Below, in pieces: positions 27,367 through 36,499 of a DNA stretch of 36,499 nucleotides. Source of the stretch: Spirochaetales bacterium (GTDB lineage Bacteria; Spirochaetota; Spirochaetia; JABEVK01). Where the stretch lies: the NCBI GenBank assembly GCA_013044245.1, contig JABEVK010000005.1, positions 1 through 36,499 on the forward strand, written 5' to 3'. The notes beneath the pieces were generated by a model, which had not been told where the DNA came from, ran no database searches, and worked only from the letters and a program-made list of their open reading frames with translations. Position 1 is the stretch's first letter. Each line of letters opens with the position of its first letter. The position numbers and the translations under genes are program-made.

Positions 27367-28356
27367 TTACCTGCCGGTCGAGAGAAGATCTTCCAGCAAT
27401 CTTATAAGCATTTCTTTGAGCTTTTCAAGGGGCATCACAGGGCAGGCAAATCCGGCTGCGTTCTGATGGCCCCCACCACCATATTTCAACGCTATATTGG
27501 CCACATTGATATTGTCCTTTGAACGCAGAGAACACCGGTACTGACCGGGCGCAACCTCTTTCAGAAAGAGGGAAACCAAAACGGTTTGGCACTTGAGCGG
27601 GTAGTCGATAAAATTTACAGCATCGTCGGCCTCAGCCCCCGATTCTTGCAACATGACTTGGGTTAAAATTTGATAAGCAATGCGGTCTTGGTAGGTGAGC
27701 GTTAATGTTGACTGAACCTTCGCCAAAAGTTTCATCCGTTGAGGTTCGATGGTTTCATAAAGCTGAGCGTGAATTTCTTTCGGTTTGACGCCAGCCAGAA
27801 CAAGATCTTTAGCAATTTCAAACGTTCGGGCGGATGTTTTGGAATAAATAAAGGAACCCGTGTCAAAGACGAGCCCCATAAACAGAGCCTTTGCCATAGG
27901 TAGCTCGATTTTAACCTTTAAAGCCTGCGCGAGTTCAAAAACAATCTGGCAGGTCGCTGCTGCTGTATTATCGATATAAAAGGGGGCGGGAGGAGGACGT
28001 AAGGCCTCATGGTGATCAATAATCAACACTTGGCCCGCCAAAGGGATAATTTCAGACCTGGCTAGTCCGGTGTGCTGGTAGTCACTGGTATCCAAAAGAA
28101 CCAAGATCTTGCGGTTAAGGTCCGGGGGAACTTTAGTTCCCTCTTCCAAAGATGTTATGAGTTTTTCCTCATCGAAAAAAAGGTACCGATGCGAACCCCG
28201 ATCCGCATTGAGGATGGTTACCTTCTTGCCTAAGCTTCTGAGAATTTGACAAAGGGCATATTCGCTCCCCAGCGCATCACCATCCGGGTCAGCGTGACTG
28301 ACGAGCAGAAAGTTGTCGTTGGACCTCAATAACATGAGGAGTTCATCAAACGTCAA
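27367..28356 (-). CDS. nrnA: DHH/DHHA1 phosphoesterase, NrnA-like (oligoribonuclease/pAp phosphatase)
   Basis: LLVSHADPDGDALGSEYAL, VLLDTSDYQHTG, LIIDHHE, GLVFDTGSFIYS, KYGGGGHQNAAGFA. Confidence 0.9.
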   Translation of the reverse strand: MTFDELLMLLRSNDNFLLVSHADPDGDALGSEYALCQILRSLGKKVTILNADRGSHRYLFFDEEKLITSLEEGTKVPPDLNRKILVLLDTSDYQHTGLARSEIIPLAGQVLIIDHHEALRPPPAPFYIDNTAAATCQIVFELAQALKVKIELPMAKALFMGLVFDTGSFIYSKTSARTFEIAKDLVLAGVKPKEIHAQLYETIEPQRMKLLAKVQSTLTLTYQDRIAYQILTQVMLQESGAEADDAVNFIDYPLKCQTVLVSLFLKEVAPGQYRCSLRSKDNINVANIALKYGGGGHQNAAGFACPVMPLEKLKEMLIRLLEDLLSTGR

Positions 28357-28422
28357 AGCATTCTCCGTATTACGAGTATGAATGAAATATAAAGAACCGC
28401 AAGAGGAAAAAGAACTTAAAAG

Positions 28423-29031
28423 TCAAGGTTTTGTAGAAAACAGGGGCGAAAGCTTTTGCATGAGACTGGTAAGTAGGCTTTCTGACACGGTATCGACGGT
28501 TATGGCCTTCCAACCCCCATGAGAAACGATTCTCGCCCCCTTTAACAGCGGATGGTGAATACTGTAGTCCGCTGACTGGTAGGGACTCGTCGGGGGTGCC
28601 TCTTGTCTTTCATCTGTTAACAGCAAAACAAACCGTCGCCAAGGGGGAAGGACGGTAGCTTGTGCCCAGCTCTCATAGGTATCCAGGGCGGTTCCAATGT
28701 CTGTAAAGCGCCCGTTGGCCTGAATCTCACGGATTTTTTCCTGCAAAGCAGGGATTTGGTCAGCCTTGAGAGGAGAATCCCACACTAAAAGATGGGTGGA
28801 CCCATAAAACGTAAATAAGGCAACCGAATCTCCTGGTTTGAGCCATTCACCGACAACCGTCTTTTCGAGGTACGTTTTGACCTGGTGAATATACGGGCGC
28901 ATAGACAATGACTTATCGACAAGGAGTATGAGTGTTACGTGCCCGGTCCGTTCTTGGGCACAAAGAAGAGACGGAAAGGCGGTTGTAAAAAGCAGAAAGA
29001 CTAAAAGCAGCCGACGAAACCAACTTTTCAT
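28423..29031 (-). CDS. Exported von Willebrand factor A domain protein
   Basis: signal peptide ...[13 protein letters not shown]-like [16 protein letters not shown]. Confidence 0.8.
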   Translation of the reverse strand: MKSWFRRLLLVFLLFTTAFPSLLCAQERTGHVTLILLVDKSLSMRPYIHQVKTYLEKTVVGEWLKPGDSVALFTFYGSTHLLVWDSPLKADQIPALQEKIREIQANGRFTDIGTALDTYESWAQATVLPPWRRFVLLLTDERQEAPPTSPYQSADYSIHHPLLKGARIVSHGGWKAITVDTVSESLLTSLMQKLSPLFSTKP

Positions 29032-29043
29032 ACGCCCATTATA
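29032..29043 (-). promoter_or_regulatory. -10 element TATAAT six nt before the VWA gene start codon
   Basis: minus strand TATAAT (29043-29038) GGGCGT ATG (29031-29029). Confidence 0.45.
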
Positions 29044-29175
29044 ACCGAAAATTGGGATTCGGCGAGCAAAAGTCCCGTTTTTTTTGTCTTAGAGGGAAAA
29101 ATTGCCAAACCTTCACTTTACTTTTTAGGGGTACTTGTCAATAATCAACAAAGAGCAAAAACCAAGGAGAGCGAC

Positions 29176-31251
29176 ATGGGAAGTATAGACTTACCGAAAA
29201 GTCCGAACGTATTCCATCCGGAAAAGCCGAGTGCGGTCGGTTCGCGCAACTCGTTGGCTCAGGAATATCGTGAGCAACAGATCGAAGTAGATCAACTCCT
29301 CTCAGAAGAAGTCGATAAGGTGATGAACCACGTGACATCGCGTCTTCCCAAAGAAGTTTTGGAAAGATTGGATGTTATGGGTGGTTTGAAGGAAAAGCTG
29401 TACAACTACTTCAACCAAAACTACCAGAACATGTTCAATCGTTACATGGTGACGACTGAAGATGAAATGGTCAAAAAAGTCCGGAATTTCATTGATAAAG
29501 AGGAAACTAAATCTTTGGCTCGTTATACGCCCAAAGAGATTAGTGAGCTCCTTGAACAGGTTGGCGGTGCTGATAAGTTCAATACTGGTGAAATTGAAAA
29601 ATCGATCATCAATATGTATGGTCACCTTCAAGGCCATATTCAGCGCGGTGTGAATGACCTTGAAAACTTAACGAACTCACTGCTACGTCAAAAAACGGAC
29701 GTTGGTGCCTTTATTCGCGGTGAAAACGCATACTCCATTGTTAAATGTGCTTTCAAAGACAGTCAGACGAAGCCGAAGACTGTTGCCGAAATAAAGCTGT
29801 CCGTCAATATTCTGGATTCTGAGTTAATTTCGCCAATTTTCCATTATCAAGTAACTGTTGAATACCTGATTAAAGAACTTCTGGCTAAGCATATTGGCGA
29901 TGAGATCGATAAAGAAATTGACAAACTGCGCGATACTTTATTGGATGAGGGAAAAGACGAATTATCTGACAGTGAAGTGATTTTTGAAAAGTTTCGGCGT
30001 GTTGACCATTTTGCCGCTGATGATAAAGAAAATCCCAAATCCCATCGCTACGATGTTGTGGCGAAGTCTTTAATGGACAGGATTGTCGGCCTGCGCGCTG
30101 AAATTGATCCTAGCGAGTTCGATCAACTCAACATTCGCGAAACCTTAAAACGAATCGTCGATATCGAGAACATTCGAAACCGTGGCTACAATACCGCCGT
30201 CAACTCCATTACTTCGATTCTTGATACGTCGAAAATGGGTTATCAGTACATTGAAAACTTGAAAAATGCCCGAGAACTGATTATTCGAGAGTACGAAGAT
30301 AATGACATTGATAAACTCCCTGATGAGCGCTATCAAATTCGTCTGCGTTATTATGACAATGCTCAGTTGACCAATGAGCGGAAGGCCTACGAAATTCAGC
30401 TGAAATCGTTCGAGATAGAAGTTCAGCATCTGTGGGACGTTCTCGAAATGGTCTATGTTGACTCGAAGTTCTTCAAAAAGATTTCTGACTTCTCAGACTT
30501 AGCTAAGATTTACAAAGCTAAGATTCGGATGCGGGTTAAAGAAAAGACTGGTGATCCGTTGTACGAAGACCTGGAAAAGGTTTGGGATGAAATTACTTTT
30601 GTTGACGCCGACAAAACAGATGTTGAAAAGTTAAATCGTACCTATCTATTTGAAAAGAATAAACTGAAAAAAATGCTTATTCTCATCAAGCAAAAATTGA
30701 GCAATATGTACGAATATCGCTATCCGATCGAACGCCGTGTTATGGAAGAGCGGGTTGCATTCCTCGAAAAGGAATTTAACCGCTTTGAGTACATGATCAA
30801 CCCGTACCATATTCAACCTGGTCTTTTGCTCGATGTGGATATCACGTCCATTAAGAGAAAAAATACCACTGTGAATGGAATGGCTGGTGTTTTGAATGAA
30901 TTCCTGCATGGGGTCTCAAAAGGCTTCCAGGATGCTGCTTTTGCCAGCTTTAGTCGTCGTCGCTCCACGGTTCGTGAAGATATTGAGCAGTCCTTTGCTG
31001 CTTCTGGCGATGAGGCACGGCGTGCTGAGAGTGGTAACGCTGGTGCTGACTATTTGCAAATGCTCAGCGGTGATGCGGCAGTACCTAATCTTGCCCCCGA
31101 ACCCGTCGGGACAGGTTCTGAAACACCTCGATCCTCTCGACGTCGGTCAACAGGTTCAGGTTTAGTGGATAATCCTGCTCCTAAGAGAGCAAGTAGAAAA
31201 ACGGGCGGCGGACGTGGTTCTCGATCGAAAGATGGGTTGAACCCCATTTGA
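29176..31251 (+). CDS. cfpA: Cytoplasmic filament protein CfpA-like
   Basis: 691 aa, highly charged coiled-coil-rich, N-term [18 protein letters not shown]; size and neighbourhood (unknown ORF, then ppdK-like) match my recollection of the T. pallidum cfpA locus; RBS aaggaga. Confidence 0.8.
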   Translation: MGSIDLPKSPNVFHPEKPSAVGSRNSLAQEYREQQIEVDQLLSEEVDKVMNHVTSRLPKEVLERLDVMGGLKEKLYNYFNQNYQNMFNRYMVTTEDEMVKKVRNFIDKEETKSLARYTPKEISELLEQVGGADKFNTGEIEKSIINMYGHLQGHIQRGVNDLENLTNSLLRQKTDVGAFIRGENAYSIVKCAFKDSQTKPKTVAEIKLSVNILDSELISPIFHYQVTVEYLIKELLAKHIGDEIDKEIDKLRDTLLDEGKDELSDSEVIFEKFRRVDHFAADDKENPKSHRYDVVAKSLMDRIVGLRAEIDPSEFDQLNIRETLKRIVDIENIRNRGYNTAVNSITSILDTSKMGYQYIENLKNARELIIREYEDNDIDKLPDERYQIRLRYYDNAQLTNERKAYEIQLKSFEIEVQHLWDVLEMVYVDSKFFKKISDFSDLAKIYKAKIRMRVKEKTGDPLYEDLEKVWDEITFVDADKTDVEKLNRTYLFEKNKLKKMLILIKQKLSNMYEYRYPIERRVMEERVAFLEKEFNRFEYMINPYHIQPGLLLDVDITSIKRKNTTVNGMAGVLNEFLHGVSKGFQDAAFASFSRRRSTVREDIEQSFAASGDEARRAESGNAGADYLQMLSGDAAVPNLAPEPVGTGSETPRSSRRRSTGSGLVDNPAPKRASRKTGGGRGSRSKDGLNPI

Positions 31252-31270
31252 TGTTTTAAAGAGTAGTATA

Positions 31271-31302
31271 GACACCTCCCTTTTGGGGAGGTGTCTTTTT
31301 TT
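31271..31302 (+). terminator. Rho-independent terminator after cfpA
   Basis: GACACCTCCC-ttttg-GGGAGGTGTC followed by TTTTTTT: perfect 10-bp stem. Confidence 0.92.
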
Positions 31303-31331
31303 GATGGATTGAGGATCTGTAAGAGGTTAAT

Positions 31332-32396
31332 ATGTCAAACTTAGTTTTAGATTATGAATTTGAGGCCTTCGCTACCAGAAAATCCTTCAACAGGAACCTA
31401 ACACACTTTAAAGGTGCTAATGCCCTGATTGCAGACTTAGAGTCAGGAAAGAATTTTGCCGATGCTGTGAATACGTTTTTGGGGCAAGGCGAGATGGAAG
31501 GTCAGCAGGTTTTACCTCTGGTGAGGGCTTTGCTGGTAGAAAAGTACTCGTATCAATTTTTTTCATTGAACATAAAAACTACGGTTAGCGATACCAACTC
31601 TTTTGCTTCGGAATTTCAGGCTTGGACATCATTGGATTTAGTTTTTGTCTATTTTCACCCTGAGTCTGGGGTGGTCTTGGTCAATCCCAAGAATCCTGAG
31701 CACTGGAAAGCTCTTCCTGAGATGAGAAGGAATGAACTGTTGATGGTTTATCTTGGTTTGGGGACCAAGGGAGATGTTAACGATAAAGCATTCAAAAATA
31801 TTGCCACAGCCGTAGAAGTTCGAATTTTCTCGCTTCTATCGGGCGAAAAATTAGGCAAGCTTCCATCGACCTTGGCTAATGGTAAGTTTGTTTTTAAGGC
31901 AATTAAAGTTGCAAAGGCGCCTTCTACCAAGGCAGTTCCCCGTAAATCTCAACGGGGAAGTGTAACGGCACCGATCAAATCAGGACGTAGTTCACAAGCG
32001 CAAGGGGCTGCGGTAGAACCACAACCGGCCCAAGTCGCGCCTTCGGCCGTCGGTGGAAAATCTGTGGTTTCCCCTAAGATTCCTATTCAGGTTACGAATG
32101 AGCTTTTCCATAATGGCAATGTTGAGGCTTGGAAGAGAATAATTCAAAGCTATACCTCTAAGTATCCCCAGTGCCGCGTGAACATTTATTATGATGGGGA
32201 GCTAATTCATGACATTAATAGCCTTTTTAAGTGGGGTAAGGTTAAGCATGGGACGTCAATTTTGGTTTCGCTTGCGACAACCGATGAAAAATTGCTTGAT
32301 CTTTCGAAGTTGCGAAAGTACCTCTTAGAAGGGGCAAGCCCACGCTTCGAATTCTTTTTAAAAGGTGCTCCTGGTACAACTTTGGATTTGTTTTAA
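31332..32396 (+). CDS. Uncharacterised protein of the cfpA locus (N-domain, basic Ser/Arg/Pro-rich linker, C-domain)
   Basis: 354 aa ORF with RBS aagagg; linker KAPSTKAVPRKSQRGSVTAPIKSGRSSQAQ; no family recognised. Confidence 0.85.
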   Translation: MSNLVLDYEFEAFATRKSFNRNLTHFKGANALIADLESGKNFADAVNTFLGQGEMEGQQVLPLVRALLVEKYSYQFFSLNIKTTVSDTNSFASEFQAWTSLDLVFVYFHPESGVVLVNPKNPEHWKALPEMRRNELLMVYLGLGTKGDVNDKAFKNIATAVEVRIFSLLSGEKLGKLPSTLANGKFVFKAIKVAKAPSTKAVPRKSQRGSVTAPIKSGRSSQAQGAAVEPQPAQVAPSAVGGKSVVSPKIPIQVTNELFHNGNVEAWKRIIQSYTSKYPQCRVNIYYDGELIHDINSLFKWGKVKHGTSILVSLATTDEKLLDLSKLRKYLLEGASPRFEFFLKGAPGTTLDLF

Positions 32397-32405
32397 GAGG
32401 TTAAG

Positions 32406-35087
32406 ATGAAAAATAATATTTACTATTTTGAGGTTGGAAAGAAAACTAAGGTTAGTGTGCCTCAGGACAAAATTGGTATTCGTGGACGGCAGGCTTTTGA
32501 AATGGGCGACCTAGGGATGCCGATTGTTCCAGGCTTGATTCTTGATTCCGATTTAGCCATTTCTTTTTCTGAAAAAGAGTTACTTCCAGAACTTAAAAAG
32601 AACATTGCGTCGTTAGAAGCTAAGACTGAAAAAAAGTACGCGGACGCCAAACGTCCTCTGCTCGTAAAAATTGTCATTAGCCCTGGACTCCAGCTTTCGT
32701 ATCCGTCAATTCACAATATAGGCCTCACGAAAGAGAGTTTGCCCGGCTTTAGTCAATTTACTGGTGATAAGTTTGCCTATGGGGAACTACATTTTCTTCT
32801 CGACGGGCTTTTGAAGCTAGAAAAGAAGATTGCAGAAGCCAAGGATGATCAGAAAACCGTAGACGCAATTTCATCGAAGATTTCTGAGGTGTTTGCTTCT
32901 GAAAAAAAACTCAAAGAGAAAAAAGATGCCACAGGGTTTACCGTAGAAAGCATAGTTCATTTGGCACACCCCTTTATTCCAGCAGAAATTTTTGACGATG
33001 GTTACCATCAATTACTGTTTACGTTGACCCGTATCCAGGAATTGCTTCGGATTGAAGCGACCTCTGATGGGGTTGTTGGGTCTAACGACACTGCTGTCAT
33101 TATTCAACCGATGGTTTATGGAAATTTTGGGAAAAACTCTTCCAGCGGACGTTTTTTTACGAGAAACGTGTTGACGGGTGAAAAGACTCTTGATGGTGTG
33201 TTTTACCAGGCGCAATTCAATGAAGAAGGTGCTCAAGGGGTTGACATCAATAAACTCGAAAAAAGCCATTTGCAAGCTTTGCAGTTAGTAGCCGAGAATC
33301 TTGAGTCGTACTACAAACAAATTCGCGAACTGCGGTTTACTATTGAAGATGGCAAACTTTGGGTTATTGATCAACGTATGGTTAGTGAGAAATCTACTCG
33401 TGCAGACATTCGTTTGCTCTTGGATCTCTTAAAAGCCAAAAAAGTGGATGAAAAGTTTGTCGTCAATGAAATTAAGCCGAGTCGGTTGAATGAATTGTTG
33501 CATCCTGTCATTGAACCTGCCTCGGTAAAGACGCTACAAAAAATTCCTGGTGGTATATCTGGTGCCCCAGGAGCAGCCATCGGTCGCGTGTATTTTTCTA
33601 CAGAAGCGTTAATCGCAGCCTATCGCCAAGCTCAAAAAGACGGCACAGATACGCGGGTTATCTTTTGCAAAGAAGCCACGTTTGCCGATGACGTCAAGGC
33701 AGTGGAACTTTCAACAGGAGTGCTTTCGAGTCATGGTGGGTATTCAGCTCATGCTTCTGTAGTAGCCCGGCAGTATGGAAAGGTGTCGTTGGTTTTGGAT
33801 GAAAAGCAGATCAAGTATCAAGCAAAAAAGGCGGTTATCGGTGGAATCGTCGTTAATGAGGGCGATTACCTTTCTGTCAATGTACCGTTTTATGGTGAGC
33901 CATCCATCTACGTCGGAAAAGCCAATACCGTTCAGGCAGATGTTACCACGTCAGGTCTAAAAGAATTGGTTGATATTGCCAAAAAATCGCTGGTAAACTT
34001 TAGCGTTAGGGCGAATGCCGATACTCAAGAAGGTGCCGAATTGGCCTTGGCTTTGGGTGCTGAGGGGATAGGTCTTTGCCGTACCGAACACATGTTCTTT
34101 AACGAAAAACGAATTAATGTATTTCGCGAAATGATTATGGCAAAAGATAAAGCAGAACGGTTAAAGATTCTTGAGAAACTAAAGAAGTTCCAAAAAGATG
34201 ACTTTTATAAACTTCTGAAGATCATGGCTGGTAAGACCGTCATCATTAGGCTTTTAGATCCTCCGCTCCACGAGTTTCTTCCCCATAACGAACAAGATGG
34301 CAAGAAATTCCTTGAGTATCTTAATCCCCCAACCAAGAAAGAAACCACAGCAAAAGGTCCCACGCTAAAAGACGTTATGGCGAAAGCAGAGGCCTTGCAT
34401 GAGTTTAACCCTATGCTGGGTCATCGTGGCTCACGCTTGGCAGTAACGTATCCTGAAATTTACGCAATGCAGGTGGAAGCGATTGTTGAGGCAAGTTATC
34501 AGCTCAAAAAAGAAGGTATTGACGTAAAACCTGAGATTATGCTCCCAGTGATCATGAATGAGAACGAACTTAAACTTTTGATCTACGGTAAGAAAATTGA
34601 AGGTAACTCCTTTAAAGGCCTGGTCGAGGTGATTGAAGAGACAACGTCTCGCCAAAACGCTGAGGCGAAGCTAGAGTTCAAAATAGGAACGATGATCGAG
34701 ATTCCTGCTGCCGCTCTGGGGGCGGGGAGTTTGGCTAAGTATGCGCAGTTCTTTTCGTTTGGAACCAATGATTTAACGCAAACCACTTTGGGTCTTTCTC
34801 GTGACGACTTTAACTCGTTTATGCCGGATTATACTCAATTAGACGTTTTGGACGGTAATCCTTTCCGTGATCTTGACCCCCAGGTCAAAGAACTTATTCA
34901 GATTGCCGTTCGCCGTGGATCTCTAACACGACCGGACTTGGAAATGGGCTTGTGTGGTGAACATGGTGCCGTGCCCGAGAATATAGCATTTTGTCGTCGT
35001 GCAGGCTTAAATTATGTTTCTTGTTCGCCTTTCTCAGTGCCTATTGCGATTCTTGCCGCTGCCCAAGATTACCTTAGTAATTCGTAA
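32406..35087 (+). CDS. Pyruvate phosphate dikinase-like PEP-utilising enzyme with diverged N-terminal ATP-grasp domain
   Basis: phospho-His domain GISGAPGAAIGRVYF...GVLSSHGGYSAHASVVARQYGKV; PEP barrel ALGAEGIGLCRTEHMFF, VIIRLLDPPLHEFLPH, MLGHRGSRLAV, FFSFGTNDLTQTTLGLSRDD, GLCGEHGAVPENIAFC. Confidence 0.92.
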   Translation: MKNNIYYFEVGKKTKVSVPQDKIGIRGRQAFEMGDLGMPIVPGLILDSDLAISFSEKELLPELKKNIASLEAKTEKKYADAKRPLLVKIVISPGLQLSYPSIHNIGLTKESLPGFSQFTGDKFAYGELHFLLDGLLKLEKKIAEAKDDQKTVDAISSKISEVFASEKKLKEKKDATGFTVESIVHLAHPFIPAEIFDDGYHQLLFTLTRIQELLRIEATSDGVVGSNDTAVIIQPMVYGNFGKNSSSGRFFTRNVLTGEKTLDGVFYQAQFNEEGAQGVDINKLEKSHLQALQLVAENLESYYKQIRELRFTIEDGKLWVIDQRMVSEKSTRADIRLLLDLLKAKKVDEKFVVNEIKPSRLNELLHPVIEPASVKTLQKIPGGISGAPGAAIGRVYFSTEALIAAYRQAQKDGTDTRVIFCKEATFADDVKAVELSTGVLSSHGGYSAHASVVARQYGKVSLVLDEKQIKYQAKKAVIGGIVVNEGDYLSVNVPFYGEPSIYVGKANTVQADVTTSGLKELVDIAKKSLVNFSVRANADTQEGAELALALGAEGIGLCRTEHMFFNEKRINVFREMIMAKDKAERLKILEKLKKFQKDDFYKLLKIMAGKTVIIRLLDPPLHEFLPHNEQDGKKFLEYLNPPTKKETTAKGPTLKDVMAKAEALHEFNPMLGHRGSRLAVTYPEIYAMQVEAIVEASYQLKKEGIDVKPEIMLPVIMNENELKLLIYGKKIEGNSFKGLVEVIEETTSRQNAEAKLEFKIGTMIEIPAAALGAGSLAKYAQFFSFGTNDLTQTTLGLSRDDFNSFMPDYTQLDVLDGNPFRDLDPQVKELIQIAVRRGSLTRPDLEMGLCGEHGAVPENIAFCRRAGLNYVSCSPFSVPIAILAAAQDYLSNS

Positions 35088-35110
35088 GTTTAAGGGGTAG
35101 CATAAAACGA

Positions 35111-35136
35111 AAAGCCGCACGAAAGTGCGGCTTTTT
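35111..35136 (+). terminator. Rho-independent terminator after ppdK-like gene (possibly bidirectional)
   Basis: AAAGCCGCAC-gaaa-GTGCGGCTTTTT. Confidence 0.88.
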
Positions 35137-35181
35137 AATGCTTAAATGATAAGACGAGCTAAACGTGACGGTAATAAAATG

Positions 35182-35943
35182 TTAGAGTTTTGTATACATA
35201 TCCAAAACTTCTTTGGCCTTTTCACGGACGGGACGAATATAATTCCCGTTAGCAATTCTAATCAAGGCGGGAAAGACTTCTTGGTTAACTTTACCTTCAT
35301 GTTTTTTACCCAACATTTCTAGGGCTTCGACAGCAGCAAAAGCAAAATTGTTATCTGGCAAAATGGCGTCTTGTTCTTTAACAAGCTCAGCAATAATCCC
35401 TTCGATACGGGTATGGTCTGAACCGCCGCCAATTTCTCCCAAGGAATAAACAGCACTAGAAACAACCATTGGTTCAGGATCAGTCAAAGCAATATTGACA
35501 AGAATATCTTGAGCTTGTTTTCCGCCAATGATACCTAGCAAATCGGCAGCTCTCATGCGGACGTCCGGAAAATCATTGATAATGCGGCCATTGGACCGAA
35601 TCACTTTCGTGACTCCTTCACTACCTAGGCTCCCTAACAGATGAATCACTTCTTTGCTGTTGGCATTGACCTTTTTGGCGTCCACCATCTGAGCAATATA
35701 ATTAAGGGCTTTAACCTTATCTGCCCGACTTTCTTCAGCGGCGAGGCTTTTGATGACCTGAACTTCTACCCCGGATTGAAGGTATACATCCTCTATGGTC
35801 TTTTGACTGCCAGCAGTTCCTGCCGAAGCAGGTTGGGAAGTATTTCCCGTGGGTTGGGCTGTGTTTGCGGCGGGTTGTGTGCTTTGAGCGAAGGCTGTTC
35901 CCCCCAAAATCACTCCAAAAAACACTAAAGCTCGAGCTTTCAT
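35182..35943 (-). CDS. Exported HEAT-repeat-like protein
   Basis: signal peptide MKARALVFFGVILGGTAFAQ; helical repeats VRMRAADLLGIIGGKQAQDILVNIALTDPEPMVVSSAVYSLGEIG. Confidence 0.8.
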   Translation of the reverse strand: MKARALVFFGVILGGTAFAQSTQPAANTAQPTGNTSQPASAGTAGSQKTIEDVYLQSGVEVQVIKSLAAEESRADKVKALNYIAQMVDAKKVNANSKEVIHLLGSLGSEGVTKVIRSNGRIINDFPDVRMRAADLLGIIGGKQAQDILVNIALTDPEPMVVSSAVYSLGEIGGGSDHTRIEGIIAELVKEQDAILPDNNFAFAAVEALEMLGKKHEGKVNQEVFPALIRIANGNYIRPVREKAKEVLDMYTKL

Positions 35944-35980
35944 AGCTACTCCTTATACGCGCAGATCATCGATGCAGTAT

Positions 35981-36484
35981 TTACCACGCCGATATTTTCC
36001 ACTGATTTCCATACAATTTCAACTGGTATAGTAGAGCCTTGACGTTTTTAATATACATCCAGGCCTCAACACGGTCTTGATCGACAAAGGTAATGTCATC
36101 GACTTGAGCCTGTGATCGGCTGGGAACAACCACAAAATTGAAATAGTCTTCGAGATTTCGGATGGGAACGCCCTTCAAGACAGGACTGTTTTGCGTTAAT
36201 GCTTTTAGTCGGGTAGGATCGTTATACGCGCGAATATAGGCAGAGTCGAGGTAAGTGAGCCATTGCTGAAAGTCTTCGTTTTGGATGATTCGGTTGAGTT
36301 TGGTAATAAGTTGACGGATTTCTTTCAATGAGGCCGCGTACTTTTCTTGCGAGACCTGAAATTGACCAGGACTAGGTGAAACTGTTTTTTCAGGAGTTAT
36401 CGGTTTTGTTGTCGGTACTGGCTTTGCTGTTGAGGTACATCCCGCCAAAAGCGCAAAAAGCAATCCCATGAAAAAATATTTCAT
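35981..36484 (-). CDS. Lipoprotein, hypothetical
   Basis: lipobox LFALLAGC; 167 aa; ends ...LKLYGNQWKISAW. Confidence 0.78.
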   Translation of the reverse strand: MKYFFMGLLFALLAGCTSTAKPVPTTKPITPEKTVSPSPGQFQVSQEKYAASLKEIRQLITKLNRIIQNEDFQQWLTYLDSAYIRAYNDPTRLKALTQNSPVLKGVPIRNLEDYFNFVVVPSRSQAQVDDITFVDQDRVEAWMYIKNVKALLYQLKLYGNQWKISAW

Positions 36485-36499
36485 ATTTTTATATTATTC

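Overview
The window reads as a chromosomal segment of a spirochaete (Treponema/Spirochaeta-like), inferred mainly from a CfpA-like cytoplasmic filament gene. It begins inside a 5S rRNA and carries a tRNA-Pro(GGG). About 27 protein genes follow: a cytosolic LacI-type-sensor hybrid histidine kinase; a PyrF-PyrE fusion; MCP; PcnB; Mrp; FmdB; FolC; HisD; exported hypotheticals; a bPH-like/ClpS/ClpA/Aat N-degron operon; an outer-membrane barrel plus lipoprotein pair; a folD / PAS-PP2C-TPR / split-purH operon; a SPOR-domain gene interrupted by an in-frame TAA; an NrnA-like DHH protein; and a VWA protein. The segment ends with cfpA, an uncharacterised two-part protein, and a PPDK-like protein whose ATP-grasp half looks degenerate. 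I see no CRISPR array, IS element or phage. The strongest leads are: (1) the cfpA / unknown / PPDK-like filament locus, with a possible PPDK pseudoenzyme; (2) a perfect 9-bp dyad spanning the start codon of pyrFE; (3) the nonsense-interrupted SPOR gene, whose reading frame is otherwise continuous; (4) an N-degron operon with unusual ClpS pocket residues. Family assignments are by eye from motifs. No database search was possible.
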